Shown piece by piece: positions 9,678-17,484 of a stretch of DNA of 47,278 nucleotides. The stretch lies in the NCBI GenBank assembly GCA_015064555.1, contig SVRZ01000019.1, forward strand, positions 1 through 47,278. The letters are read 5' to 3'. The stretch's first letter is position 1; every line of letters begins with the position of its first letter. A program made the position numbers and the translations under genes. The notes beneath the pieces were generated by a model that was not told where the DNA came from, did no database searches, and worked only from the letters and a program-made list of their open reading frames with translations. The DNA comes from Oscillospiraceae bacterium (GTDB lineage: Bacteria > Bacillota > Clostridia > Oscillospirales > CAG-272).

Positions 9678-9827
9678 AAAAAAAATGACGGCAGACCGGT
9701 ATCGTCGGATTCATACAATGCCGGTGCTCTACCGAACTGAGCTACATCGCTTGCGCGAGAGGAGGATTTGAACCTCCGACCTCCGGCTTATCCAAAATGA
9801 AGTAAATCCGACTAGCTATCTGCCGTC
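9678..9827 (-). ncRNA. Permuted tRNA-like RNA, Y RNA (YrlA)-like, ending in a U tract
   Basis: In transcript order the elements are: outer helix arm GACGGCAGA (9827-9819); inner helix arm GTCGGATT (9812-9805); anticodon-type arm GCCGG (9787-9783); AGGTC as a five-base variable region; T arm GGAGG-TTCAAAT-CCTCC (9777-9761); a hairpin TCGC-GCAA-GCGA (9758-9747) in place of the acceptor ends; TA; D arm GCTC-AGTTCGGTA-GAGC (9742-9726); then the return arms CCGGC (9724-9720), AATCCGAC (9711-9704) and TCTGCCGTC (9695-9687), A, and T8. All helices pair perfectly, and the D loop GG and T loop TTCAAAT are the canonical elbow residues. The 3' tRNA half precedes the 5' half, and there is no free acceptor or CCA. 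This matches the known plan of YrlA-type bacterial Y RNAs, which bind Ro60 (Rsr) through the end-closing stem. No rsr gene is in the window. Confidence 0.8.
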
Positions 9828-9893
9828 CCGCGATATGTTGACGCTCTTTCTTATCAGGAAGTGAAGTAAGCACCAATAGCTGCGGTTTACAAT

Positions 9894-9922
9894 ATTATAT
9901 ATTATTTTCGGGTGAAAATCAA
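9894..9922 (-). promoter_or_regulatory. Sigma-A promoter for the tRNA-like RNA and LRR lipoprotein unit
   Basis: On the minus strand TTGATT (9922-9917) and TATAAT (9899-9894) are separated by exactly 17 bases. Transcription would begin near 9887, about 60 nt before the first helix of the tRNA-like RNA. No later promoter of comparable quality was seen before the first lipoprotein gene. Confidence 0.75.
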
Positions 9923-9957
9923 TTACTTTCAATAATTTTTAAAAAATTTTTAAAAAG

Positions 9958-9988
9958 TTAACACAAGTCATATATTTTGTGCTATAAT
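9958..9988 (+). promoter_or_regulatory. Candidate promoter for the DUF5685 gene
   Basis: A perfect TATAAT (9983-9988) lies 39 nt before the start codon. The best upstream hexamer is TTAACA (9958-9963) with a 19-bp spacer, which is longer than ideal. It diverges from the promoter of the tRNA-like RNA across an AT-rich spacer. Confidence 0.55.
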
Positions 9989-10026
9989 ATATGTGTTATA
10001 TAAAATCTGTGGGAAGGAGTATCTTT

Positions 10027-10908
10027 ATGTTCGGTTACGTGAAGCCTGTTCAGGCTGAGCTGCTCGTGAAGGAATACGAGTTCTATAAGGCGACCTATTG
10101 CGGTGTCTGCCGATCTATGAAAAGAATAACAGGTGCTCTTTCAAACCTTCTTCATAGCTACGACAGCGTTTTTCTCGCTCTTATCCGTATGCTTTATATT
10201 CCGGACTCCGAGATCAGTGCCGGGCGCGGAAGATGCGTCGCGCATCCGATGAAGCCGAAGGCGATGCTGAATACCAATTCCGCCACCGACTATACCGCGC
10301 GTGCTTTTGCCATACTCACCTACCACAAGCTGAAGGACGATATAAAGGATGAGCGGATGCTTCGCAGAATGGCAACAGGTATGCTCCGCCCGATATATTC
10401 GAGTGCAGGTAAGCGCGCTGACCTCTCCCGGCTTTCAGAAATAGCGGAGGAAAAGCTCGGTGCGATAACCGCCCTTGAGGAGTCAAAGCATATCGGAGTA
10501 GACGAGCCTGCAGGCCTATTCGGTGAATTGCTCGGTGCTGTATTCTCCTTCGGGCTTGAGGGGGCGGATGCAAGGATAACATATCAGTGCGGCTATCATC
10601 TCGGCAAGTTCATATATGCCGCCGATGCCGCCGAGGACTATGAAAAGGATAGGGTAAGCGGGAGCTATAATCCGTACGTGCTTATGTATGACGGCAGGCT
10701 TCTCTCGGACGAGAACAAAAGCACTATAAAGTGTGCGCTTCTGCTTGAATGCAGAGAGCTCGAGTCGGCTGTCAATCTTCTTCCGTTCGGTAAAAGGGCT
10801 ACAATTGAAAACATAATTAAAAATATTATATATCTCGGTCTGCCTAAGAGGATAGAATTCCTCGATAAAAAGGAAGGCGGCACCGAAGAAAGGCAGAATA
10901 ATGAGTAA
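10027..10908 (+). CDS. DUF5685 family protein, 293 aa
   Basis: Cytoplasmic protein of unknown function. The frame is open from 9991, but the start used here has AAGGAG seven bases upstream and gives the family-like N-terminus [20 protein letters not shown] followed by a Cys-x-x-Cys pair ([11 protein letters not shown]). The rest is mainly helical with no membrane segment. A conserved-looking acidic motif is [15 protein letters not shown] near residue 200. The stop overlaps the next gene's start by eight bases, so it is translationally coupled to the J-domain protein, an arrangement I recall as common in gut Clostridia. Function unknown; a chaperone-linked role would be inference from the neighbour only. 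Confidence 0.8.
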   Translation: MFGYVKPVQAELLVKEYEFYKATYCGVCRSMKRITGALSNLLHSYDSVFLALIRMLYIPDSEISAGRGRCVAHPMKPKAMLNTNSATDYTARAFAILTYHKLKDDIKDERMLRRMATGMLRPIYSSAGKRADLSRLSEIAEEKLGAITALEESKHIGVDEPAGLFGELLGAVFSFGLEGADARITYQCGYHLGKFIYAADAAEDYEKDRVSGSYNPYVLMYDGRLLSDENKSTIKCALLLECRELESAVNLLPFGKRATIENIIKNIIYLGLPKRIEFLDKKEGGTEERQNNE

Positions 10909-11572
10909 TTCAACAAGACAGGATCCGTACGAGGTGCTCGGCGTTTCGAGAAACGCATCCGATGAGGAGATAAAGAGCGCCTATCGCGCACTCGCGAAGA
11001 AATATCATCCCGATAATTACGGAGAGGATAATCCCCTTCAGGACCTCGCCTCCGAGAAGATGCAGAGCATCAATCAGGCATACGATGAGATTCAGCGTAT
11101 GCGTGCCGAGGGAAGGGAAGGCTATTCGGGAAATAACACCTATTATCAGAGCTATACAGGCTCGTCGGGCGGCTCGCAGGAGCCTCTTTATACCGAGATA
11201 CGACAGGATATAAACAAGCATCGCTTTGCCGATGCTGAGCGCAAGCTTCTCGGTATTCTCCCTGTTGACCGCGTTGCCGAGTGGCATTATCTTATGAGCC
11301 TTGTGCTTATGAGCAGAAAGAACGTTGGCGATGCTATGCGTGAGCTTGAGATCGCCTGCACTATGGAGCCCGGAAATACCGAGTACCAGAGAGCAAAGGA
11401 GATGTTCAATACCAATGCGGGAACCTACGGAAGCACCTATTACGGTCCCTCGACCACCTATAGCCGCCGCAGACAGCCGACGACCGATGAGGCTTGCGAT
11501 TGCTGTGCAAATCTTATATGCCTTGACTGCCTTTGCGAATGCCTTGGCGGTGACCTTATAGCCTGCTGCTGA
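10901..11572 (+). CDS. J-domain protein with cysteine-rich tail, 223 aa
   Basis: Residues 8-70 form a J domain ([20 protein letters not shown], with the HPD motif in KKYHPDNYG), which in known J proteins stimulates the ATPase of a DnaK-type Hsp70. The zinc-finger and substrate domains of DnaJ are absent. A middle region (about 100-165) looks TPR-like. The last 25 residues carry nine cysteines (starting CDCC, ending ACC), suggesting metal binding, acylation or disulfides. It overlaps the DUF5685 gene by eight bases and is followed after four bases by a membrane protein. It is a specialised co-chaperone rather than the housekeeping DnaJ. Confidence 0.85.
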   Translation: MSNSTRQDPYEVLGVSRNASDEEIKSAYRALAKKYHPDNYGEDNPLQDLASEKMQSINQAYDEIQRMRAEGREGYSGNNTYYQSYTGSSGGSQEPLYTEIRQDINKHRFADAERKLLGILPVDRVAEWHYLMSLVLMSRKNVGDAMRELEIACTMEPGNTEYQRAKEMFNTNAGTYGSTYYGPSTTYSRRRQPTTDEACDCCANLICLDCLCECLGGDLIACC

Positions 11573-11576
11573 CGAT

Positions 11577-12128
11577 ATGAAGGATACGAAAAAGCTCACC
11601 CTCGGTGCTATGTCAATAGCACTCGGAGTTCTGTTCATGGCGGTGGGCGCATACGTTGAGGCACTTGATATGACCGTAGCGGCGCTCAATTCGCTTCTTA
11701 TGGTCTTTATGTTCGTAGAGGTCGGACGCCCGTATACCTATTTTGTCTGGCTCGGTACCTCACTTCTTGGATTTGTCTTCTTTGCGCACAGCTTTGTGTG
11801 GGTGACTTATTTTCTTCTTTTCGGAATATATCCGATATTGAAGGCTTATATAGAAAAGCTGCGCCGCCCATTTTGGATACCGATAAAGCTTATTGCATTC
11901 AACATTTCGGCAGTGCTTATGATACTTGCCTCCGAATTTATTCTCGGTATTCCGTTTTTTGAGGAGGACGTTTCGATACCGATCCTCGAGGAAAACACTT
12001 ATATATTTAAAATAGCGCTCTACGTAGCACTTATAATAACTATGCTGGTATATGATTATTTTCTTACCGTTATGGCAAGATTTTACCTGAACAGAATAAG
12101 ACCTAAGATCAGCAAGCTTTTGAAATAA
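11577..12128 (+). CDS. Multi-pass membrane protein, 183 aa
   Basis: About five or six hydrophobic segments (near residues 8-26, 32-48, 53-70, 72-88, 105-125 and 145-168) and a basic C-terminus (RIRPKISKLLK) mark an integral membrane protein. The N-terminus LTLGAMSIALGVLFMAVGAY has the flavour of ECF-transporter S components, but the match is too weak for a claim. No Shine-Dalgarno site is evident; the ATG lies four bases after the J-protein stop, so translation is probably coupled. It precedes rimO by nine bases in the same operon. Function unknown. Confidence 0.75.
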   Translation: MKDTKKLTLGAMSIALGVLFMAVGAYVEALDMTVAALNSLLMVFMFVEVGRPYTYFVWLGTSLLGFVFFAHSFVWVTYFLLFGIYPILKAYIEKLRRPFWIPIKLIAFNISAVLMILASEFILGIPFFEEDVSIPILEENTYIFKIALYVALIITMLVYDYFLTVMARFYLNRIRPKISKLLK

Positions 12129-12137
12129 GGGTAAATT

Positions 12138-13466
12138 ATGACTAAAATAGGATTTATATCTCTCGGCTGCTCCAAGAATCTTGTGGACACCGAGGTAATG
12201 CTTCGCCGCCTTCACGATGCCGGCTTTGAGATCACGCCCGATGAGGCTGAGGCGGAAATAATAATTGTGAATACCTGCGGCTTCATAGCAAGCGCAAAGC
12301 AGGAGTCAATTGACAATATTCTGGACGTTGCGTCCTTGAAGGAAAACGGAAAGTGCCGTTACATTATAGCTACAGGCTGTCTTGTGGAGCGCTACCGGGA
12401 GGACGTTATGCGCGAGATGCCCGAGGTTGATGCTCTGGTCGGAGTCGGAAGCATAGCCAATATAGTTGATGCCTGCCGCGCCGTTCTCCGAGGCGAGAAA
12501 TACACCTCATTTGAGGATAAGAACACCTCGGCCTTAGGCGGTGACCGCATCATTACCACAGGCGATCACACCGCATATCTTAAAATAGCCGAGGGCTGTG
12601 ACAATAAGTGTACATACTGCGCTATCCCCTCTATCCGCGGCAGATTCCGCTCGCGCACTGTGGAGGATATAGTTGCCGAGGCAAAGGACCTTGAGCAGCT
12701 CGGTGTAAAGGAGCTTAACCTTATCGCGCAGGACACCTCGAGATACGGTCTTGATATCTACGGTGAGTATAGCCTCGCGCGCCTTGTCCGTGCGATAACC
12801 GACAATACCTCTATCCCGTGGATAAGATTGCTTTATTGCTATCCCGATAAGATAACAGATGAGCTTATCGCCGAGATGCGCGACAATCCCAGACTTCTTA
12901 AATATATGGATATCCCGATCCAGCATATATCCGACAGTGTGCTTGACCGTATGAACCGTCACGGCGGCTCTGAGCTTATAAAGGCTACCGTAAAGAAGCT
13001 CCGTGAGCAGATTCCCGGCGTTGTTCTCAGGACTACCGCTATGGTAGGCTTCCCCGGCGAGAGTGAGGAGGATTTCACAAAGCTTTGCGAGTTCGTGAAG
13101 GAAGCGCGCTTTGAGCATTTCGGTGCATTTACATACTCTGAGGAGGAAGGAACCGCGGCCGCCCTCTTGGACGGTGAGGTGGACGAGCAGGTTAAGCAGG
13201 ACAGATACGATATACTTATGCAGACTCAGCTTACCGTGAATGAGGATACCGTGGCGCGTCAGGTAGGCAAAACGCTTACAGTACTTTGTGACGGTTTTGA
13301 TACCATAGCCGATATATATTACGGCAGGACGTATGCCGATGCACCGGACGTGGACGGCAGGGTTTATTTCAAATCCCCCTTCCGCGTCGAAGCAGGTGAT
13401 TTTGTTAAAGTAAGAATAGACGAGGCGCTCGATTATGACCTCGTCGGAATCGCTGTAAAAGCTTAA
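12138..13466 (+). CDS. rimO: Ribosomal protein S12 methylthiotransferase RimO, 442 aa
   Basis: Radical-SAM methylthiotransferase that modifies an aspartate of ribosomal protein S12. The N-terminal domain has three cluster cysteines (Cys11 in ISLGCSKN, Cys47 in NTCGFI, Cys81 in TGCLVERY). The radical-SAM motif CxxxCxxC is at Cys154, Cys158 and Cys161 (AEGCDNKCTYC), followed by RGRFRSR. The C-terminal about 65 residues are the TRAM domain. N-terminus and length are typical of RimO rather than MiaB or MtaB. AAGGG eight bases before the ATG supports the start. It sits between a membrane protein and pgsA. Confidence 0.96.
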   Translation: MTKIGFISLGCSKNLVDTEVMLRRLHDAGFEITPDEAEAEIIIVNTCGFIASAKQESIDNILDVASLKENGKCRYIIATGCLVERYREDVMREMPEVDALVGVGSIANIVDACRAVLRGEKYTSFEDKNTSALGGDRIITTGDHTAYLKIAEGCDNKCTYCAIPSIRGRFRSRTVEDIVAEAKDLEQLGVKELNLIAQDTSRYGLDIYGEYSLARLVRAITDNTSIPWIRLLYCYPDKITDELIAEMRDNPRLLKYMDIPIQHISDSVLDRMNRHGGSELIKATVKKLREQIPGVVLRTTAMVGFPGESEEDFTKLCEFVKEARFEHFGAFTYSEEEGTAAALLDGEVDEQVKQDRYDILMQTQLTVNEDTVARQVGKTLTVLCDGFDTIADIYYGRTYADAPDVDGRVYFKSPFRVEAGDFVKVRIDEALDYDLVGIAVKA

Positions 13467-13510
13467 TATGCAAACAATAATATTCATTTTGCAGCGAAAG
13501 GAGTAGAAAA

Positions 13511-14116
13511 ATGAAAAAGAATCCTATATTTAACGTACCGAATATGCTCTCTCTTTTGCGAGTTGCTTTGGTACCTGCATTTGTTGCGGCGCTTCTCTTT
13601 ATGATAGGCGCGGAGGTATGGGGCATTATAATCCCCGCTATCCTTTACGGGCTTACGGCTCTTACCGATATGCTTGACGGAAAGATAGCAAGAAAGTATG
13701 GGCTTGTAACCGATTTTGGCAAGTTCATCGATCCGCTTGCGGATAAATTTATGGTTCTCGGCTCAATGCTCGCGATCCTCGCCTGGATGTTTATAAGAGG
13801 CGAGATGCTTCAGGGCAAGATATTCGTATGGCTTGTCCTTATCATTCTTTTCCGTGAGCTTGCGGTAACGAGTCTTCGCCTGGTCGTTGCCGGCAAGAAG
13901 GCAAAGGTCGATCTTGCCGCAAATATGATGGGCAAGCTCAAGACCGTGTCGCAGATGGTGGGCACCGTGCTCATTATCGTAGAGCCGCTGATAACTCCGA
14001 ATAACCATATAATCTCCTACGTATGTATGGGAATAATGGCATTTACGACGATAGCCTCCGGATGGAATTATTTCGTAGGATATCTTCCTTATATAGTAGC
14101 CGAGGAAGAGAAATGA
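13511..14116 (+). CDS. pgsA: CDP-diacylglycerol-glycerol-3-phosphate 3-phosphatidyltransferase, 201 aa
   Basis: Integral membrane enzyme that makes phosphatidylglycerol phosphate from CDP-diacylglycerol, the committed step to acidic phospholipids. The CDP-alcohol phosphotransferase signature is complete: Asp53, Asp56-Gly57, Ala60-Arg61, Gly70, Asp74 and Asp78 (in TDMLDGKIARKYG and FGKFIDPLADK). Four or five hydrophobic helices flank it. AAAGGAG before the ATG supports the start. The rimO-pgsA order is frequent in Bacillota. A strong bidirectional terminator follows about 45 bases after the stop. Confidence 0.95.
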   Translation: MKKNPIFNVPNMLSLLRVALVPAFVAALLFMIGAEVWGIIIPAILYGLTALTDMLDGKIARKYGLVTDFGKFIDPLADKFMVLGSMLAILAWMFIRGEMLQGKIFVWLVLIILFRELAVTSLRLVVAGKKAKVDLAANMMGKLKTVSQMVGTVLIIVEPLITPNNHIISYVCMGIMAFTTIASGWNYFVGYLPYIVAEEEK

Positions 14117-14162
14117 CCCTGAATTGAAAAGCGGGCGCTTTTATCAAAGAAAACGTCCCTTC

Positions 14163-14215
14163 AAAAGAGTATGCCTCTGATGCATTTTCGCATCAGAGGC
14201 ATACTCTTTTTGTTT
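14163..14215. terminator. Bidirectional terminator between pgsA and the membrane LRR gene
   Basis: A 21-bp perfect hairpin (AAAAGAGTATGCCTCTGATGC paired with its complement, loop ATTTTC at 14184-14189) is followed by TTTTTG-TTTT on the plus strand and by a T-rich run on the minus strand, so it can serve both converging genes. Confidence 0.92.
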
Positions 14216-14234
14216 TATGGTAAGGTGAAATTTT

Positions 14235-17200
14235 TTATTTCACCGGAGTAATTACATAACCGTCAGCCCAATTCACTATTTCACCGTTTTCGCCGTAGAA
14301 CCAGTAGTCGTTCAACCATATTTCAGGCTCGGACTCGCTGTAATAATACACACGGGCATTATCGAAGTAATTGTCATTTGTAGGCTTGCCAACGGAGAAC
14401 CATTCCTTCTGAGAGCCGCAGTAATATATACTTGGTACCGGAGTTAATCCATAGAAGGCGTAATCCTCAATATTAGTCACACTCGTAGGCATAACTATAT
14501 TCTCTATTGTTTTATCGGAGTCGAAAGCATAGCTTAAGATATTGTAATTGCGACCGTTATAGCTTTCGGGAAGTACGAGTAGACTATCGTCTCCGAGATA
14601 GGCGATAAGATAGACGTTTCCGCTTGTATTGCCATCACTGTCTTCATAGAAAAGAAATTCGTTGACATGTTTGATCTTGCTCTCATATTTATCAAAGTCG
14701 GACGAGATTACGCTGAGCGCGTTTTCGGCAATGCCGCCGTGATTCGCGTATCCCGCTCTTATATTGAGTGACGAATGATTAACTATCTCAACGATCTTGT
14801 TGCATCCGATGAATGCATCATTGGAGATGTGGTTCACCGATTCACCGATAACGACTCTTACAAGGGAGAAGCAATGATAGAATGCAGAGATTTCTATACC
14901 GGTAACACTATTTCCGATAACTACATCGGTAAGATTGGGGCAGTAGGAAAAAGTGCTTTCGGGAATAGCGGTAATGCCGTTTCCGATATGAGCGCTCAGC
15001 ATATTAATGCATCCGTTGAAGGCTCTGACTCCGAGGGTTGTAACCGAGTCCGGTATAACTATGCTGCGAAGGCTTACACATGCACTGAATGCTCCGGTCT
15101 TTATAGATTCCACACCGTTTGCTATGCTTACGCTTTTGAGATCCTTGCAATCCGCAAACGCATAAGAACCTATCTCATAAACCGTACCGGGAATGGAAAA
15201 GCTCTCGATATCGCTCATTCCTCGGAATGCGTACTGATATATGCTGTATCCGGTATCGTTGTAGAACGTAGGAAGCACAAGCTCTGTAGCCTCGCCGGCA
15301 TATCCTAAAAGATAATTGACTCCGATATCGCGGTTGTAGAAGAGGTAGCCGTCCACCTCGTCGATCGCGCTTCCACCCATGTGAACATCCTTGGCATAAT
15401 AAGCTATATAGCCGTTAGAGTAGTCCCCGCAGGATATGCTAAGCGGAGAATTGTTGACAACCTCAATGAGCTTTTCGCAGTTCCAGAACGCATATTCTGC
15501 AATTGTGGTAACGTTATCTCCGAGAGTAACACTTATAAGGTCAAGACATCCGGAGAATGCCTGATTTCCTATTTCGATGACGTCATCGCCGATAACTAAT
15601 TTTCGGAGAGAATCGTAGCCGTAGAAGGCTCCGTTGTTGATCTTTGTCACGTCCTCCGGAATAACAAGCTCGGTAACGCGATCTTTGTTAAGATATAAAT
15701 TTTCTGCATAGAAAAGAGGGTTACTTTCATTCAGCTTGAATGTAATGCCGCACCATGCCGCAATATCGCTGATGTGTACATTTTCGAGAGCTTCGCATCC
15801 CTCAAATGCATATTCTCCGACATCTGAAAGACGGTTACCGATAAACAAGTCGGTCATAGCTTTGCATCCGGAGAAAGCTCGTTCGCCGATCACCTTGACA
15901 TCGTCCGGTAGCGTCACACTTCGAAGCGACGTGCATCCGACGAAGGTGTAAGACCTTATTGTTTCGATCTTACCGGGAATTATAAGATCTGTCACGAGCT
16001 CACCGTTCAGATAAAGCTCGGCTCCGAAATGAAGGGGATTACTCGTATGATTTGCGAAGATGATCTCGCACCATGCCGAAGCGTCTGAAATATATACTCT
16101 TGAAATCTGAGTATCGGTAAATGCATATGCATCTATCGCGGTAATACTTGAGGGAATCGTTAGTTCGTGGAGTGAATACATGCTGTTGAAAGCATACATT
16201 CCGATATTCGTTATACCCCAGCCTATATGCACGGAGTTCACATTGCTGCCGGAGAAGGCATAATCTGCTATAGCCTTGACGGGTAGTCCGTCGTGTATCG
16301 AAGGAATAACTACCACAGTGTCGGTACAGCTTCCGATACCCGTAACCGTGTAATAAAGTCCGGAGGAGCTGAGCGAATATTCAAGACCGTAGCTCGGCTG
16401 AAGAGCTGTCTGTATCTGCTCTTCGTCGCCGTTGTCCATTTCGTCATCGCTCTTGAATACTTTATCAAAGGGAATTTTGTCAATAAAGTCCATAACGGCG
16501 ATATATACGGGATTGTCCTTGAGGGGATTCTCGCGATCGGATGTACCGTCACCGTTGATATCCTCGTCACCCTTATTGAGAATAGCGTCAAGACCTTCCC
16601 AATCCTCGGGGATATACCGTATACCCACTCCGATCCCAACACCTACCAAAGCAATAAGCACCATAAATATCTTGGCCCTGCGCTTTGCCTTTATGAAGAT
16701 GAAGAGGAGTGCTATTGCTCCTGCCGCTATCAGAAGGATCTTCGGCGAGAAATTGTTCTCAAATCCACCGGGCATAAGTGCGAATGCCAAAGCGAGTACA
16801 GCCGCGACAACGATAACGGTTATCAGTACGGCCTTGACCTTGCCGCTTGCCTTTTTGAAGATGATGATAAGCGCGATGACCGCGGCGATTATCAGAAGCA
16901 CGCCGGGAGAGAATACATCCGAGATCCTGTTCGAATTGACCACGGTCAGAATCAGCAGAACGAATCCGATTACGGTAAGAGCGGGTACAAGGATCCTGGT
17001 AATAAGCTTTTTATTCCTCAGGGCGAAGAATTCCACCAGAATAATACCCAATGCTATAAGAGTTGCAGGCGTAAGCCCGTCGATGTCCACGCCGCTGTCA
17101 GCAACAGCCGCGGCGACAATGCCTCTTGTTATCAGTGCGGCAAATACGAAGCCGATAGTCTTCAGCAGTCTTTTTTTATTTTTCGAGCCCGATTTTATGA

Positions 17201-17258
17201 ATATGATCAGTCCTATGATTGCTAGTATGATCACACCTGTGATTGATGACCCCGTCAT
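14235..17258 (-). CDS. LRR protein with eight-helix membrane anchor, 1007 aa
   Basis: An upstream ATG at 17273 lies inside the Shine-Dalgarno site; GGAGG seven bases before the ATG at 17258 fixes the start there. Residues 1-213 hold eight hydrophobic helices. Lysine/arginine-rich loops (SGSKNKKR, RNKK, FKKASGK, KAKRRAK) alternate with acidic or neutral loops, so the positive-inside rule puts both ends outside. Residues 231-243 contain a calcium-type loop (D233-x-N-x-D237-G-x-x-D241). From about 315 to 980 come type-5 LRRs with the same inserted cassettes as the 1473-residue lipoprotein (WCEIIF..SNPL..LYLNGELVTDLIIP and YLIAYLGDD..LPESYNG). It lacks the lipobox and the shared N-terminal domain. 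The family suggests a surface ligand-binding role; the helical part has no recognised enzyme motif. Confidence 0.85.
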   Translation of the reverse strand: MTGSSITGVIILAIIGLIIFIKSGSKNKKRLLKTIGFVFAALITRGIVAAAVADSGVDIDGLTPATLIALGIILVEFFALRNKKLITRILVPALTVIGFVLLILTVVNSNRISDVFSPGVLLIIAAVIALIIIFKKASGKVKAVLITVIVVAAVLALAFALMPGGFENNFSPKILLIAAGAIALLFIFIKAKRRAKIFMVLIALVGVGIGVGIRYIPEDWEGLDAILNKGDEDINGDGTSDRENPLKDNPVYIAVMDFIDKIPFDKVFKSDDEMDNGDEEQIQTALQPSYGLEYSLSSSGLYYTVTGIGSCTDTVVVIPSIHDGLPVKAIADYAFSGSNVNSVHIGWGITNIGMYAFNSMYSLHELTIPSSITAIDAYAFTDTQISRVYISDASAWCEIIFANHTSNPLHFGAELYLNGELVTDLIIPGKIETIRSYTFVGCTSLRSVTLPDDVKVIGERAFSGCKAMTDLFIGNRLSDVGEYAFEGCEALENVHISDIAAWCGITFKLNESNPLFYAENLYLNKDRVTELVIPEDVTKINNGAFYGYDSLRKLVIGDDVIEIGNQAFSGCLDLISVTLGDNVTTIAEYAFWNCEKLIEVVNNSPLSISCGDYSNGYIAYYAKDVHMGGSAIDEVDGYLFYNRDIGVNYLLGYAGEATELVLPTFYNDTGYSIYQYAFRGMSDIESFSIPGTVYEIGSYAFADCKDLKSVSIANGVESIKTGAFSACVSLRSIVIPDSVTTLGVRAFNGCINMLSAHIGNGITAIPESTFSYCPNLTDVVIGNSVTGIEISAFYHCFSLVRVVIGESVNHISNDAFIGCNKIVEIVNHSSLNIRAGYANHGGIAENALSVISSDFDKYESKIKHVNEFLFYEDSDGNTSGNVYLIAYLGDDSLLVLPESYNGRNYNILSYAFDSDKTIENIVMPTSVTNIEDYAFYGLTPVPSIYYCGSQKEWFSVGKPTNDNYFDNARVYYYSESEPEIWLNDYWFYGENGEIVNWADGYVITPVK

Positions 17259-17335
17259 ATTCGGTCCTCCCATTATGTATTCGGCTGACGTAGCCGTGCA
17301 CTTGTGTTTTGTCGAATAAACACGATAATAAACTC

Positions 17336-17364
17336 ATTATAACATATAAATAATAAAAAGTAAA
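17336..17364 (-). promoter_or_regulatory. Promoter of the membrane LRR gene
   Basis: On the minus strand TTTACT (17364-17359) and TATAAT (17341-17336) have a 17-base spacer. An inverted repeat AAAAAGT-AAATA-ACTTTTT overlaps the -35 region and could be an operator; this is speculative because the area is AT-rich. Confidence 0.65.
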
Positions 17365-17484
17365 TAACTTTTTACTTAAATTTTGCCTATTCGTTAAAAA
17401 ATATCCTGAAATTCAATATTTGTGAATAAATTGCGGTGTCACGGAGGAAAATAGACGTAGCATTTCATAAGAAAGGATCAGAAA

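Noticed and set aside
9656-9718. N-terminal extension of the 924-residue lipoprotein starting at 9718
   Set aside because: It would be encoded within the structured RNA and would put residues before a normal lipoprotein signal; the ATG at 9655 has its own ribosome site.
9690-9800. Two broken tRNA genes, or one tRNA gene, on the minus strand
   Set aside because: The D and T arms are intact but in the wrong order, the neighbouring acceptor-like segments do not form a 7-bp stem, and the permuted fold pairs perfectly. A permuted tRNA mimic explains all of it.
12534-13487. A 317-codon frame antisense to rimO
   Set aside because: rimO has all family motifs on the opposite strand; this frame shows no domain.
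16293-17319. Long plus-strand frames over the membrane LRR gene
   Set aside because: They are antisense to the eight-helix region; their composition is explained by the complement of hydrophobic codons.
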